DNA from: Buxus sempervirens
Taxonomy: Eukaryota; Streptophyta; Magnoliopsida; Buxales; Buxaceae
DNA length: 64,000 nt
Assembly: GCA_947561395.2 (NCBI GenBank)
Contig: OX387185.1
Location: 35,010,213 to 35,074,212 of the forward strand
Direction of reading: 5' to 3'
Shown here: positions 40,162 to 52,073 of the stretch, piece by piece
Numbering within the stretch: the stretch's first letter is position 1
Layout: each line of letters begins with the position of its first letter
Program-made: the position numbers and the translations under genes
Notes under the pieces: model-generated
What the model was told of the DNA's origin: nothing
Seen by the model: the letters and a program-made list of their open reading frames with translations, nothing else
Databases searched by the model: none

Positions 40162-41340
40162 TGTGTGCATGTGAAAATGGCACGCGGCGAGGCTCACGGA
40201 ATTCTTATGCGTTCCTACGGATGGGTAAAATGGGAATTTGGAGTCGCCACTGCCTGATGGGGTGCAGGAAGACACCTGGGTGCCTATATTTGTCCATTAA
40301 GGCTTGGTCTGCGGCTTGAGATTCTAAGCAAGTTCTCGGTTGCAGTCTGGGGAAGTTCGTAGACACCCCAGTCCACCCCGTAGGGTGACGGGTCCCATAG
40401 TTTTCCTAGTCTTGAGTCAATTTGGTTTCTCACCCGATTCCTATTCCAGCATGCACATTTGATTGAGCCTTGCGGGACCGTCAAAGTGGTGTGAGTCCCT
40501 TTACTTGATTTTATCTTCTTTAGTTAAAATGAGATGAGCTTGGTTGGGCAGGCCCCGTTGGAAGGCCCGGATTCCTTGGTGGGCTTGGTTAAGCCCATAT
40601 GCCCTCTGGTTGGCTTCAGCTTAGCCTGGAGGCCCTTTTGGCTTTGGTTCAATGAATTTACTTTAAAGTTCAAGTTGGGATTAAATGATTTTCAAGCAAA
40701 GCGGGTTGGGATTGCTTTGTGGGCCCTTGAGCGGGCCACGCCATTGGTTGCCAAGTGATTTTGGGGATTTATCTTGATTAACTGTGCCAAGATGGACCAG
40801 GCTTTGTGCTTGTGGCCCTTTACCTGGGCTTGGGCTTGAAAGCCCAAGGCTTCTTGAGTTAGCGTTTGGAAACCCTAACCTTTGTTGGGTTCAATGGGCT
40901 TCATGGGCCCGACAGGCCCTATCCGTGGTCTCGACCAAACCACAACATTATCTAAGTATGCATGCCCCGAATTCGGCTTTGGTGGGCCTCAATGGGTTTG
41001 GCCCATTCAATTCTTTTAATTATCTTATTTAAACACAATTGTATGGTTCGGTTCGGGTGGGCCCCGTTGGAAGGCCCACTGGAAATCAAAATAGACCGGA
41101 TGGTCCGAATCCCATGTTCGGTTTCCGGATGACCCGGAAACCCTATTGGTTCACTTGGTTCGGTTGAACATATCATTCCAATGCACCCGAGATCACGAAG
41201 TACATAAAATAGCATTTCTGCCATGTAACCGACCTTAGTTGTCGGCTACAAACAAGCCCCAGGTGATCCGACCTGAGTTGTCGGATCACCCTAAAAGTGC
41301 ACTTTTTCGGGGTTTTGCAGTTGGGGTGGCTTCATGGGCT
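40162..41340 (-). repeat. 5' LTR part of the Tat-like element, copy A
   Basis: Right of the primer site the sequence matches 49579-50280: both have GGAGTCGCCACTGCCTGATG or a close variant, GGTGCAGG.AGACACCTGG, and two copies of the phrase GGGCCCCGTTGGAAGGCCC. GGAGTCGCCAC is typical of Tat LTRs. The outer LTR border is not found and may lie as far as 43.3 kb. Confidence 0.55.
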
Positions 41341-41650
41341 TCCTAGGGGCTTCTAAAGTTGTATGGGCCCCAAAAAAAACCCATGTTGGTCTAGGGAATG
41401 GATAACATCCCATTTTTGGTCTTTTGAAGGGTTCTCAAAAGGAAGAGGGAAGAGAAGGCATGGGAGGCTGCCTTCTCCCATTTGAGCCACTTTCAAGAGC
41501 TAAAAAGGGACCAAGAAGTCCCTGTTTTGGTCTCTCAATCCACACAAGCCAGTAAGCTCAATAATCAATAAAAATCCATGCAATCGAGCACATAAAATAT
41601 ACTTCATCCTATGAGCGGAACACATGCATGCTGCCCTATTTCTTATCCAT

Positions 41651-41684
<34 letters not shown>

Positions 41685-43320
41685 GGCGATAATGGGACTT
41701 AACCTTGAACAACTAAAGGGGATGGCAAGTATGGACATGGGGGTGAGGGAAGTATACTTCTTGATCACATAACAGCAAGTTAAAAGGAGTGAGGGGAGCA
41801 CGTTTATGCACACACAAAATTATGGCATTTAGATGGACAACACAACAACATGAAAGGAGTTGCTCATGCTAAAGAAGGTGAAAACAGCAGGGAAAAAGTG
41901 GGATGGGATGACATGCTTCTAGGTATAAAAACAGCAAGCACAAGGGGCAAAGCAAGTGCACACAACTGTAGCATACTTGGCTTGGTTTAAAAAAAACAGC
42001 AACTACGCATGGGATGGGGGGAGCATGCATTTCAAAGATAAGAGAAAAAATGAAATACCCTACCATATGCTAAACATGCAAATCAGCACTACCAATCATG
42101 CCCGCATAGTGGTTCACCAGCCCTACTGAGATAGATGAACACCATTCCTCATGAAACAAGGGGAAAACCATTACAAGAAGGGATGAAGAAGGGGGGGGGG
42201 GGTTTATATGGGGGATACAAAAGATGAGCACTCATGGGGGAACATTCTCCCCCTTCCAAATGAAACAAGTCAACAATATAATAGCATTCTAAGAGATGAT
42301 TAAACCTTGCATGGGGGGAAACTCCTCCTCACTTGAACTCATGCGTGCACTCGCCCTACCATGGGAGGCATTTTACATGATGGAGATGAGGAGAAGACAC
42401 ATAAAAGCATGCTAAAGGACAGCTTTCAAACAGTAAATACAAGACCTTTAAAACCTTCTTGAAATCACCTCATCTTAATATATGTGAAACAAGTGGGAGT
42501 GAGAAACAATACCTTAGGGTTAAATCCCTGGAATGAGATGTGTGGAGCCTCCTTAAAGTGAAGGAAGCAGCTGGAGCAGCACCTCCTCCCACCAACAGTA
42601 GCTCCTTCTCCTTCTCCTAGTTCTTGAGTGAGGAAGAGAAGAGAGTAAAGAGGGGTAAGATGGTCAAGCAAGAAAGTGGTTAGGTTTGGGAAGCAAGGAG
42701 GGGCAAAGGGGAAGGGTTTCGCACTAGGGGCAGAGGGGGGGAAGAGGTGGAAGCAAGCCAAGAAGAGCCAACCTCCGGAATGGGGCTGCTGTTGCCTTTT
42801 TATAGAAAAATTTTTGTATCCGGCATTTAATGTCGGATACACTACACTTCCTTTGTATCCGGCATTTTATGTCGGATACACTGCACTTCCTTTGTATCCG
42901 ACATAAAATGTCGGATACAAACACAATTATTTCAAAATTTTAATTTTCTGTGCGTATCTGTCAGCGAATCCGCGCGAATCTCATGGGCAAATCTCTTGTA
43001 TCCGGCAATATATGTCGGATAAGAGGAGAGGAGTGTGAATCAGACATATATGGTCGGATACAAATCGGATATTCGCAGATTTAGTCCCTGGATATTCGCA
43101 GATTACTCCGATACACTTGGATATTCACAGGTTTGGTCCCTACGAATTTTTTATTTAGTCCCTGAGATATTTTGAATATTTGGAATTTCATGGATTGCCC
43201 CTCGAGATATTTTCCTACGCCTCTCGCCACGTGTGCAGCTTTTTGCCACGTGTGCAGTTTCCGGCTTTTGCTGCTCGGAAACTTCAACAAGTCATATCTT
43301 CTTCATCCGGATTCCGATTT
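41341..43320. other. Stretch with G-tracts and 39-bp palindromic repeats
   Basis: Probably the rest of LTR A or a further insertion. It holds a 32-base G run (41651-41682), an 11-base G run near 42192, and five palindromic units of the type GTATCCGGCATTTTATGTCG between 42816 and 43060. No coding frame is supportable. Confidence 0.5.
42816..43060. repeat. 25-bp palindromes at 39-bp spacing
   Basis: Palindromic units GTATCC(G)ACAT...ATGTCGGATAC start at 42816, 42855 and 42894 (39-bp steps). Two diverged copies are near 42998 and 43036. Between the first three lies CACTACACTTCCTTT or CACTGCACTTCCTTT. Confidence 0.8.
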
Positions 43321-43426
43321 GGGGTGGTTCCCTTGATCAAAGTTAGGTTGGCTTCCTAATTTAGGGCTAAGGTAGCCCACAGTCTGGGGTTCATTCAATT
43401 TGATGCGAAAAAGGGTAGGGGGTTGC

Positions 43427-46400
43427 TGTAAAACCCTGAATTTTCCCAAATATTAAAATAAAAATAATAATTAATATTCTTGAGGATTATTATGGATGGA
43501 AATAATTTATTATTGTAGGGGATATCGTTACAAGCGGAGATCCAGAGTTTGGCGCAGATCAGACCGTTGGATCGTGAGATATCGAGATAACAATTAAATT
43601 TTAATGATGCTGTATTCTGATTGGGCGATTGCATTGCGATTGATACTTGAGTGTTGCATGGGATCGTAGGTATTTAAGTGTAGAGTATGCCCTAAGAGAA
43701 TACGGTTTTAGAATTCTCTTTGTATTCGCTGGTCTTCGACAGCCGCAGAGGACTAACGCACGATTGAGGAAGAAGAAGAAGAAGAAGAAGGGAGAGAGAA
43801 ACTACCTTGGGTTTTCATCTTCTGGAGACTATCTTGCAATCGTGAACAGTGTGATCACTGCTGGTTTAGAGGAGGAAGAAGAAGAATGCACAAATAGAGG
43901 TAGGTGACACAGTTTTGTTCGTTTGATTTGTATCCATGTTAGTTTAATCTTCAAACCATGTTTTTATGATGTAGATATATGTATAATGCATGATATAATC
44001 ATTATAAGTATTATGGGATTGCTTAGAATAGGAAAAATCACGTTTTTAAACTATTTCTGTTCGTTTTTGGGGGACCGCCGACCTCGACTGTGCTCAGCGA
44101 TCCTCGGCTCTCATTGGCGCTCGTTGAAAATTTGAGACCGCCCAAGACCGCTTGAAGACGTATCGTCGGCGATCAAAAACTAACTACTGCCGACCTTTGA
44201 CCGCCTAGGTGATCCTGAGTGATCCTAGGCGCTCTAGCAAAAAAATGCAATTGTGACAGTTTTTCATTCCCTTTTCTTCTCCAACCCTTTTCCAAATAAC
44301 TTGAGCCTCCTACACACCACCCTTATTTACCTGAAAGACATTTAAGTAAATGTCCTGTGTATTTATTGCTCCATTTACTTAAGTCTTTACATGTAAATAA
44401 GGTTTTACCCCTCATTTGGAACCAATAAAAATACTTCCAAGGTCTAATTCCCAGCCAATAAAAAGTCAACTTTCCAGTTCATGCCTAAATTTCCAGTTTT
44501 CCCAGTTTTTTTTTATCAAAAAGCCCGTTTTGGGTTTGATACCCAAATGAGTGATTCAGGAGCCCATAAAATTCTAGGAGATGTGTTTACCTTTCAATAG
44601 ACTACAACCAAAATTTGAGCCCGAAACTCCTTGTAGATTTGTCTAGAAAAATTATATACCAAAGGTCAACGTTTTAACCAGACTTAGAATATTTTTGGGA
44701 TCCGAAACTTTTTATTTCAGAATCAATTGATTTTTGGTATGGTGACCTTATTAGGGATCCTAAGACTATTCCACTCATCCAAAATATATTTTGAGAACAT
44801 TATGACATTCTTAGTCCCAAATCATTATAAAATAGGTTAATTGGACTTCCACCACTTGTAACACTTCTCTAAGATTATTCTTAACGTTTCTCTGAAGGCC
44901 AATTATACTAAAAAGTTCATATTAGATATTTAACCACCTTGTTCTATGGTTTAGTACAATTTAGGGTTTAAAGAGGATCAAATTCACTTAAAATGATTAC
45001 AAGGATTCTATATAGGTAATTTCCTTCTGAAAGTATAATTAGACTGTGGACTGAATGCCATGACGGCTATAAGAGATTGTACCATCTGTGGATGAGATAT
45101 GAGACCACCTGCGGGTGAGATGTGTAACTCCTGCGGGAGAGACCTCTTGTGGGGGAGATGTATTCATGATGTGACTGCATCCCACAAGGGAGATGTATAT
45201 GTGACCACCTGCGGGTGAGATGAGACCTCCTGTTGGGGGAGATGTGATCCTGGTTGGATTGCATCCCACAGGGGAGATATGTGACCACCTGCGGGTGAGA
45301 TGAGACCTCCTGTTGGGGGAGATGTGATCCTGATTGGATTGCATCCCACAGGGGAGATATGCGACCACCTGCGGGTGAGATGAGACCTCCTGTTGGGGGA
45401 GATGTGATCCTGATAGGATTGCATCCCACAGGGGATATATGTGACCTCCTACGGGAGATATGTGACCTCTTGTGATGGAGATGTAATCACGATGTGATTG
45501 CATCCCACAAAGGAGATATATGTGATTACCACCTGCGGGTGAGATGTGACCACCTGCGGGTGAGATATGATGACTCCTGCGGAAGAGACCACATGTAGGG
45601 TAGATGTGATTACTGCGTGATTACATCCTACATGGGAGAATGTTGTTATCAGATTGAGATTTACTATTAATTATGAATGACATGATCTACATTTGAATCA
45701 GAAGAGTTTGATTAAACGGTTTAGCTATGACTTGATTTGATTGACTCTAAAATAGAATATAAATGAGCCATGAATTAATTATAGAATTATTGTAGGAAAA
45801 CAATACTTGCAGTGAATTGGAAAATCCTTTAGATGAGATTTATATTATGTTGCTTTTCTAATTGAAATGAAGGTCACATAATAAACTCTCTTTATCTCAA
45901 GCACTGAATAAATGTTGGTTTCGTATGGTGATTACTCGTTCTTATTATCGACTGTGACTACCCGATTGTTTTATTGTGCATGAATGATTACTTTTATATA
46001 TATAAACTTTTTCTAGCATGCATGTGTTACCTACTAAGATAGTTTTATCTCACCCTACTTCCTTATCTTATTTTTCAGCTGTTCCACGTGAGAGCGTCCT
46101 TGGGGTTGACTCAAGGGGAAGTTGCAGATTACTAAGCTGAGGATCTTTCTTATTTAGTTTAGATCTTTCTATTAGAGGTTGACATAGATGTAACTTGATA
46201 GATAGTTTATGATTTAATTGAATCTAAGAGAAAGTGTGTTAGAAAACCCATTTACCAGATTTATGAATTTATATTGATGAGTTAGTTTGATGGTTATAGT
46301 TAGCCGCGCATATTGCTGAAATTAATGTTTTAATTTTCCGCACTCTGATAATTAATGGAATTTGTTGAATTTAAATGTCTAGTAATTAGTAGCTTTGGGC

Positions 46401-46464
46401 CCAGTATCACTTCGGATTCGGGTTTGGTGCTTGTTTTGCATAGACCCGGGTTAGGGGTGTTACA
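43427..46464 (-). mobile_element. Solo LTR 1, 3038 bp, TSD GTTGC
   Basis: It begins TGTAAAACCC and ends GGGTGTTACA, flanked on both sides by GTTGC (43422-43426 and 46465-46469). It contains a GAA run (43765-43790), an approximately 80-bp tandem repeat (45100-45640), and words GATCCTCGGCTC/CGCTC near 44090. Its ends and internal blocks are reversed relative to solo LTR 2. No gag or pol is inside, so it is a solo LTR. Its orientation is arbitrary and is given as opposite to LTR 2. Confidence 0.92.
45100..45640. repeat. Tandem repeat of about 80 bp inside solo LTR 1
   Basis: Units start at about 45202, 45282 and 45363 with GACCACCTGCGGGTGAGATG and end GCATCCCACAGGGGAGATAT. More diverged units lie on both sides. 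Open frames through it on the minus strand are repeat artefacts. Confidence 0.9.
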
Positions 46465-46620
46465 GTTGCTGCCCCTGATGGACTCTTGGGTTTTAGATTG
46501 ATTTTACTCCTCTTGTATCATCATTCATAATCACATTCATCACAAAAGGTGTATCAGAACGTTGGGTGGGGAAAAGGATACACAGCCAAACACAAATGCC
46601 TACAATGGTCTGAGCCAAGT

Positions 46621-48982
46621 TGTAACGCCCCGAACCCGGGTCAGTGCAAACCGGCACCCGACCCGAACCCGGTTCGCTACTGTAACAACCCGAATTTAGT
46701 TCAACAACCAAATCCGAGGTGTTACTGGCCCATATCAATTACAACATCAATAACATACCAGACCAAAGAAAGCAAATCCAAACCATATATTAAACTATCA
46801 GAGTTGCGGAAACAAGTATGTGCGGAAGTGTAGATCAAAATCCTCAAACAAGCATAAAGCTTGACCATCAGTCAGTAATATCAAAGTCTGGTAAAATGAA
46901 CGGGTCACTATCTCTCTCTCTCATCTCTCTCATACATCAATCCATATAAATGATAATAAACCAATCAAAATGCTAAATCTATAACATCAATCCACCTCAG
47001 ATGAGATCTGGATAATAATAATCCTCCGGCGAATACTCTGCTATCTCTCCCTGGAAGTCTAAGAGATCCCCCTCTCGCGTATCAGCTGAAAAAATGGAAT
47101 AGAAATAGGGTGAGATACGAATATCTCAGTAGGTAACACATGCATGATTAAACAGTTAATATAAGCAAATTAACATTTCATGCACGATTAAACAACATCG
47201 ATAAATCAGGCTCGCATAATCATTTATACCATTCATGAACACAAAACAGTTTGATAAACAGTTATAGAAGTGATTTTCAGCAAGTTTTAATATAAGAACT
47301 CAATAGCCAAATAAATAGCATAATCCATGCATTGCCAGGATGTACTAAGCAGTCACATCCAACCAATATCCCAATCACATGCATCCCGCACGTGCACAAT
47401 AAGAATAATAATCATATCAAGTGTTGTGTTTTCAGTGTCATTGTAGGACTCACAAAGTTAGATAAACCTTTTGAGATGATTCTCAACCAATTGCTATACC
47501 ACCGTGCGACTTAGGAGCGATGCTACTAATGATACTCAAGCCCCATGCAGCGCAGCTTAGACAAGAGCCGTAGTCACCGACTTATTGCACACGTACCCAT
47601 CAGAGTTGGCATGTACCACCAGCATGCAGCACCAGAATCAATACATGGAGATGGTTGCTTATCCACATGTACAGGGAATCACCAGCGGCTCACCAGGGTG
47701 TCCCTCCAGACATAGGACCTTCCCAGACAAACTAACTTGCAAAGGAAGCGCGTCGCATATAGGAGTAACTCAACCCAAATGACATATCCCTCAGCTATCT
47801 AGCTACGACTATGGATCCATAACCAGCTATGCCCACTAGACTCCAAAATTCCCTAAAGTATCATATTTCTATAAGGGTTGGTGCCTAGCAGCATATAATG
47901 GTTATATCTGTACATTCACTTCATTATTCAGTCATTCGAATTCTGAATTCTCTTTATAATGTCTTATGATTTATAATGTCATTTAGAAGTGTTTAGATAA
48001 TCAAATGGTAGTTAGGCTTTTCCAAAATCACATTTCTCATTTACCTTCAAAACTTGGCAACTAATGTCCTAAATAACTCCCTAATTTGTTTTTCTATAAA
48101 ACATGGAATTAGATAGTTTATTTTGGTCTTAAAAGACCTTAGTTAATCATTAAAATTGTCTAAAAATAGTTTAGAGTTGAATTAGGTTCGAAAATATGAA
48201 AAATTGGAAATTCTGCTGAGAGCGCCTGGGATCGCTCAGGATCGCTCCGGGCGGTCATCAGTCGGCGGTAGTGCAAATTCGAGCGCCCACCGTCCGTCGT
48301 CCCGCAGTCCACGGCGTCCTCAAATTTTTAACCAGTGCCTAGGATCGCCGATGAGCGCCTAGCACAGTCGAGGTCGGCGGTCTCACCAAATCGAGCAGAA
48401 ACAGTTCTAAATCGTGATTTTCTCGTCTAAACTCATTCTAATGTATTTCTAACATGCTTAGCTAACTAAATACAACATTACATATCATAGAAACATGCAT
48501 TGCGATTAAACAAGGGTAAATCCAATTTTAAACCAAAACGATGTCACCTACCTCTATACGCTGATTTCTCCTCTCTATTCTGAACAATGGCGAAACTCTT
48601 GCACTGAGGAACTCCCTGGACGATGAACGCACCCCCAGCCCTTCCTTCTTCTTCTTCTTCTTCTTCTCTTGGTCGTTCGAACAATTCGTCGCTTGCGGCT
48701 TCAATACGAGCGAGAATACACGTATAAGAATTAGGTTAATTCTTTATACCTATATATACCCCCTGATCCTATGCATCTCCCATGCAACTCTTCTATACAC
48801 CTCGCCCAATTAGAATACATACCTCGATATCTCACGATCGGACGGTCAGATCTGCATCTAATTCTGGATCTCCGCTAAGTTGATCACCCCCTACAATATT
48901 AAAATATTTCTATCAATCATAACTCTCGGTAATATTATTTGCTAATTTAATTTATTATTTAAGGAAAATTCGGGGTTTTACA
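46621..48982 (+). mobile_element. Solo LTR 2, 2362 bp, TSD CAAGT
   Basis: It begins TGTAACGCCCCGAACCCGGG and ends TCGGGGTTTTACA, flanked by CAAGT (46616-46620 and 48983-48987). It shares inverted blocks with solo LTR 1: GATCGCTCAGG-type words near 48220, a TTC run near 48640, and AGGTAACACATGCATG near 47130. No internal coding region. Confidence 0.93.
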
Positions 48983-49578
48983 CAAGTCCAAAACCCCTCA
49001 CGCACCATGGTAAGAAACCAGTGGCACTATAAGGATCCAAAAACCTGGGGGATGTTTTACCATCGCTTTCCCCCTGCAAGCCAGAGGTGCGTTAGGCTAA
49101 TATCATCCCAAAAGTTGTTTATAAGGTAAAGAAGGGTAGCTGCTAGAGAGGACTAGGGATAGGTTGAGAAGATGTATACACGTTCCATTCAGTTGGATCA
49201 CCCACGCAAGTTCCCTCGTGCATGTCACCCCACGCAGTTCATATCAAAAGCCAATAAACATCCACGGTGTGGTGAGTACACATTGTGTGACCGTCGTTTG
49301 GTGTTGCATCTACTTGGGTGAGTTGAGTTTACTCGGCTTAACAATCTGCCTTATGCAGTAAAGTGGGGAATTTTGTATGTGAAATTGCACCATGAAAGCT
49401 CTCAGGAAACTGGAGGGGTCACAAATGGTCCCACTTAAGACCCAGTTTCCTTAGGCCATTTAAGTCCTTTGTGAAAAAGCTTCCTAGATACTCTTTTCAC
49501 AACATATTCCCTATATTACTTAGATAAGGTAGAACCAAGATCTGACTAGGTTAGAAGGTCCCTAGAGGAGTTGCTAGG

Positions 49579-50335
49579 CTATGCGCACGTCGATCCATGG
49601 CGCACGTGATGCGAGAGGGAGAGTGGAAGTCGCAACTACCTGATAGGGTGCAGGCAGACACCTGGATGCCTAAAAGGATGTCTATTAGGTGGTCTGCGTA
49701 TTGAGATTCTAGGAAAAGGTCCAGTTACGGTTCGGGGAAGTCCGTAGACACCTCGGTCCGCCCCATCCAAAGACGAGTCCCACAGGTTATCTCGGGTTAG
49801 CGTTTAGTCAGTCAACTCATTTTTACCTCACCCATCCTAAGTAAGCATGCTTATTTGATTCGGTCTTTGGCGGGGACCACATGCATGGTGTAGGTTCCAT
49901 TTATTTTGATTTTTTATCTTTTTAAGCCATGTGATTTGAGCCTGAGTGGTGGGCCCCGTTGGAAGGCCCACAAAATGCCAAGTGAGGCTAGAAACAGCCT
50001 AAGTCCCCCTTAGGTTTACTATATGGGCAGTAGCCTTTCTGGTTTAAGCGCTTTTAGTTAGGGGTGTAATTTAAGGAAAACGGATTGGTTCCTTTCAGTT
50101 TTTAAATGACTATGGGCTTGGGAATGGTCTACAGTGTAGTCCACTTAGTCAGCATATCCATTTAGAATGGATCTCGGGTGAGACAAAAGGTGGGCCCCAT
50201 TGGAAGGCTAGTTGGAAACCAAGATGGGCTTGGAATGAGCCCAAAGTCCAAATTTGGATCTCTAAATGGCTAGAGACCCTTCTGACTTCAAAGCAGTTGA
50301 TTAAAATTGATTTTTATTTGAAAATTAACAAGAAA
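49579..50335 (-). repeat. LTR part of the Tat-like element, copy B
   Basis: Matches 40162-41340, including GGTGCAGGCAGACACCTGG and two GGGCCCCRTTGGAAGGC phrases at about 49953 and 50193. It is cut off where the truncated LTR at 50340 begins. Confidence 0.6.
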
Positions 50336-50339
50336 GCCT

Positions 50340-52073
50340 AAAATCTGCAGAATTTCGTAAGCGTCCGTATATGTCATACGGCTCTGTCACAACCATATAA
50401 TGCATACAGACAGGGCGCTTGAGCGGCAATAGGGCGCTCGAACGGCCTTATACTTTAGGTTGTTTCAGGGTTGGTCACTCGATAGATCGCTCAAGCGACT
50501 GTTTGGGCGACAGTTAAATTTGGGAAAATTGCTCTCGGCTTTTGACAAATACACAGGGCACTCGAGCGATTGTTCGGGTGGCTCGATACAACGTAAATTT
50601 CTGAAAAATTACGAAATTCAATAAAAATTCCACAACTCCATATCCAATGCATCAAATCCATTCTAAATCATTATAAAACACTTTATAAACATGTAAGAAC
50701 AATTTAAACAAAATGAAACTTCGTTTATAAATCAAATCGTATCAAAACTAATCATATAACCACACTTTAACAATTTTTGAGAAAACCCCTAACAAACACA
50801 TAACATTTACCAAAATCCTTGTCTAAACGTAAAGGGTTTGTTTCTAAATCATCTCATAATATATCTAAATAATAAAACACTAAAATCATGCAATTCCTCC
50901 AGTTTTCTAAGTGTTTGCTACTTGCCTCATTACATGAACTAAATCTGTCCAGAAATCTGCTCGCCTAGCCATTTTCTGAGCTTGATCGTAATACCTTAAA
51001 CTCCTCCAAATCCAATCTCCACTGTTCAGATTTAAGTCCCGTATGAGTAGATCAAAACTCTAAAATTTCAGTCCATTCCAACGGTTGGATCTTCCTAGCT
51101 CATCGTTCGAAGTTGGCTGGTCGGCCATCTCTGCAACCCCTTTTTCTTTATAGAATCTCCTCCTTTTCTCTTCTCTCTTCTTTTCCTTATATTCTCCAAG
51201 CCCAAGCACGAATTTCCCTCCTTTTCTCTTCTCTCTTCTTTTCCTTATATTCTCCAAGCCCAAGCACGAATTTCCCTCTTTTTTCTCCTAATTTTTGACT
51301 TACTAAAAACCCTAAACCTTCCCTAGACCTTCCCTTTTATAAGCTCACTTAATTAGAAGTCTTAATAGGTTTAGGACACCTTATAAATAAATTCCTACTT
51401 TTTCTCCACCTTTTAATCCTCTACTAGTACTATACCAATTAAATCCCTCACTATCTAAACTCTTCTTTCTAGCTAATTTTCGTGCATATTTAATTCCTTA
51501 TTTTAAAATATTACTAAAACACCCCAAATCTCCTCTTATTCCCAAATTTAAGGCTTCTTATCAACCATAATCACCAATGTACCATTTTTCCTACTTTTAA
51601 GCCATAATTTGCTATTTAAATTCAAACCTAACCCAAGTTAAGTCTAATTAAATATTTAAGTCTTATAATTATTTAATTACTCAATATATTAATTTGGCTA
51701 ATTGGAAAATGACCAAAATACCCTTTACTTGTAAATCCATATTTAACCTTTGGATCTTTTTCCCAAAAATTCTCCTCTTTATTCCTCACATCGATCTTAA
51801 TCATATAATATGCACTTGGATTAATACCTATCTTCTCCAATCATTTATTTTTAATTTACTTTCCCAATTTATCTAAATCATCCTCTCTTTTTTAATTAAT
51901 TTGGATTTACTATTTAATTCCTAATTACTCAAAATTATTATTTATTCATTTAATTACTAATATCTCTTGGATTATATTGTTATTCCTCCAATGCCTAAAT
52001 TAGATCTTAACTTCTCTATATATTTAGGCTTATTTTATTTATTTTATTTTTTAGGAAAATCCAGGGTTTTACA
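50340..52073 (+). mobile_element. Truncated LTR of the solo-LTR family, right half
   Basis: It ends CAGGGTTTTACA at 52073 like solo LTR 2. Its body matches the right half of the LTR ending at 59952: the CAACGGTTGGATCTTCCTAG block (51079) against 59163, and the CCACYGTTCAGATTAAA block. The left part with TGTAAC is missing. CT-rich duplicated blocks at 51160-51290 repeat TTTCCCTCCTTTTCTCTTCT at about 56-bp spacing. Confidence 0.75.

Larger units (their letters stand above)
43320..49577 (-). mobile_element. Leader of Tat-like retrotransposon, copy B, interrupted twice
   Basis: Three pieces, 43320-43426, 46470-46620 and 48988-49577, together match the copy A leader (39237-40160) once two solo LTRs are removed. 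A degenerate primer-site region, AGCAACTCCTCTAGGGACC on the minus strand, is at 49558-49576. Confidence 0.65.

Noticed and set aside
41500-41712. Open frame with a polyproline run
   Set aside because: The prolines come only from the 32-base G tract. There is no family similarity around it.
45190-45430. Regular repeats that could suggest a CRISPR array
   Set aside because: The units are contiguous 80-bp tandem repeats without unique spacers, in a plant LTR.
45039-45503. Overlapping open frames with repeated SHLPQQEVSSHPQVV-like peptides
   Set aside because: They are translations of the 80-bp tandem repeat inside a solo LTR, open in several frames at once.
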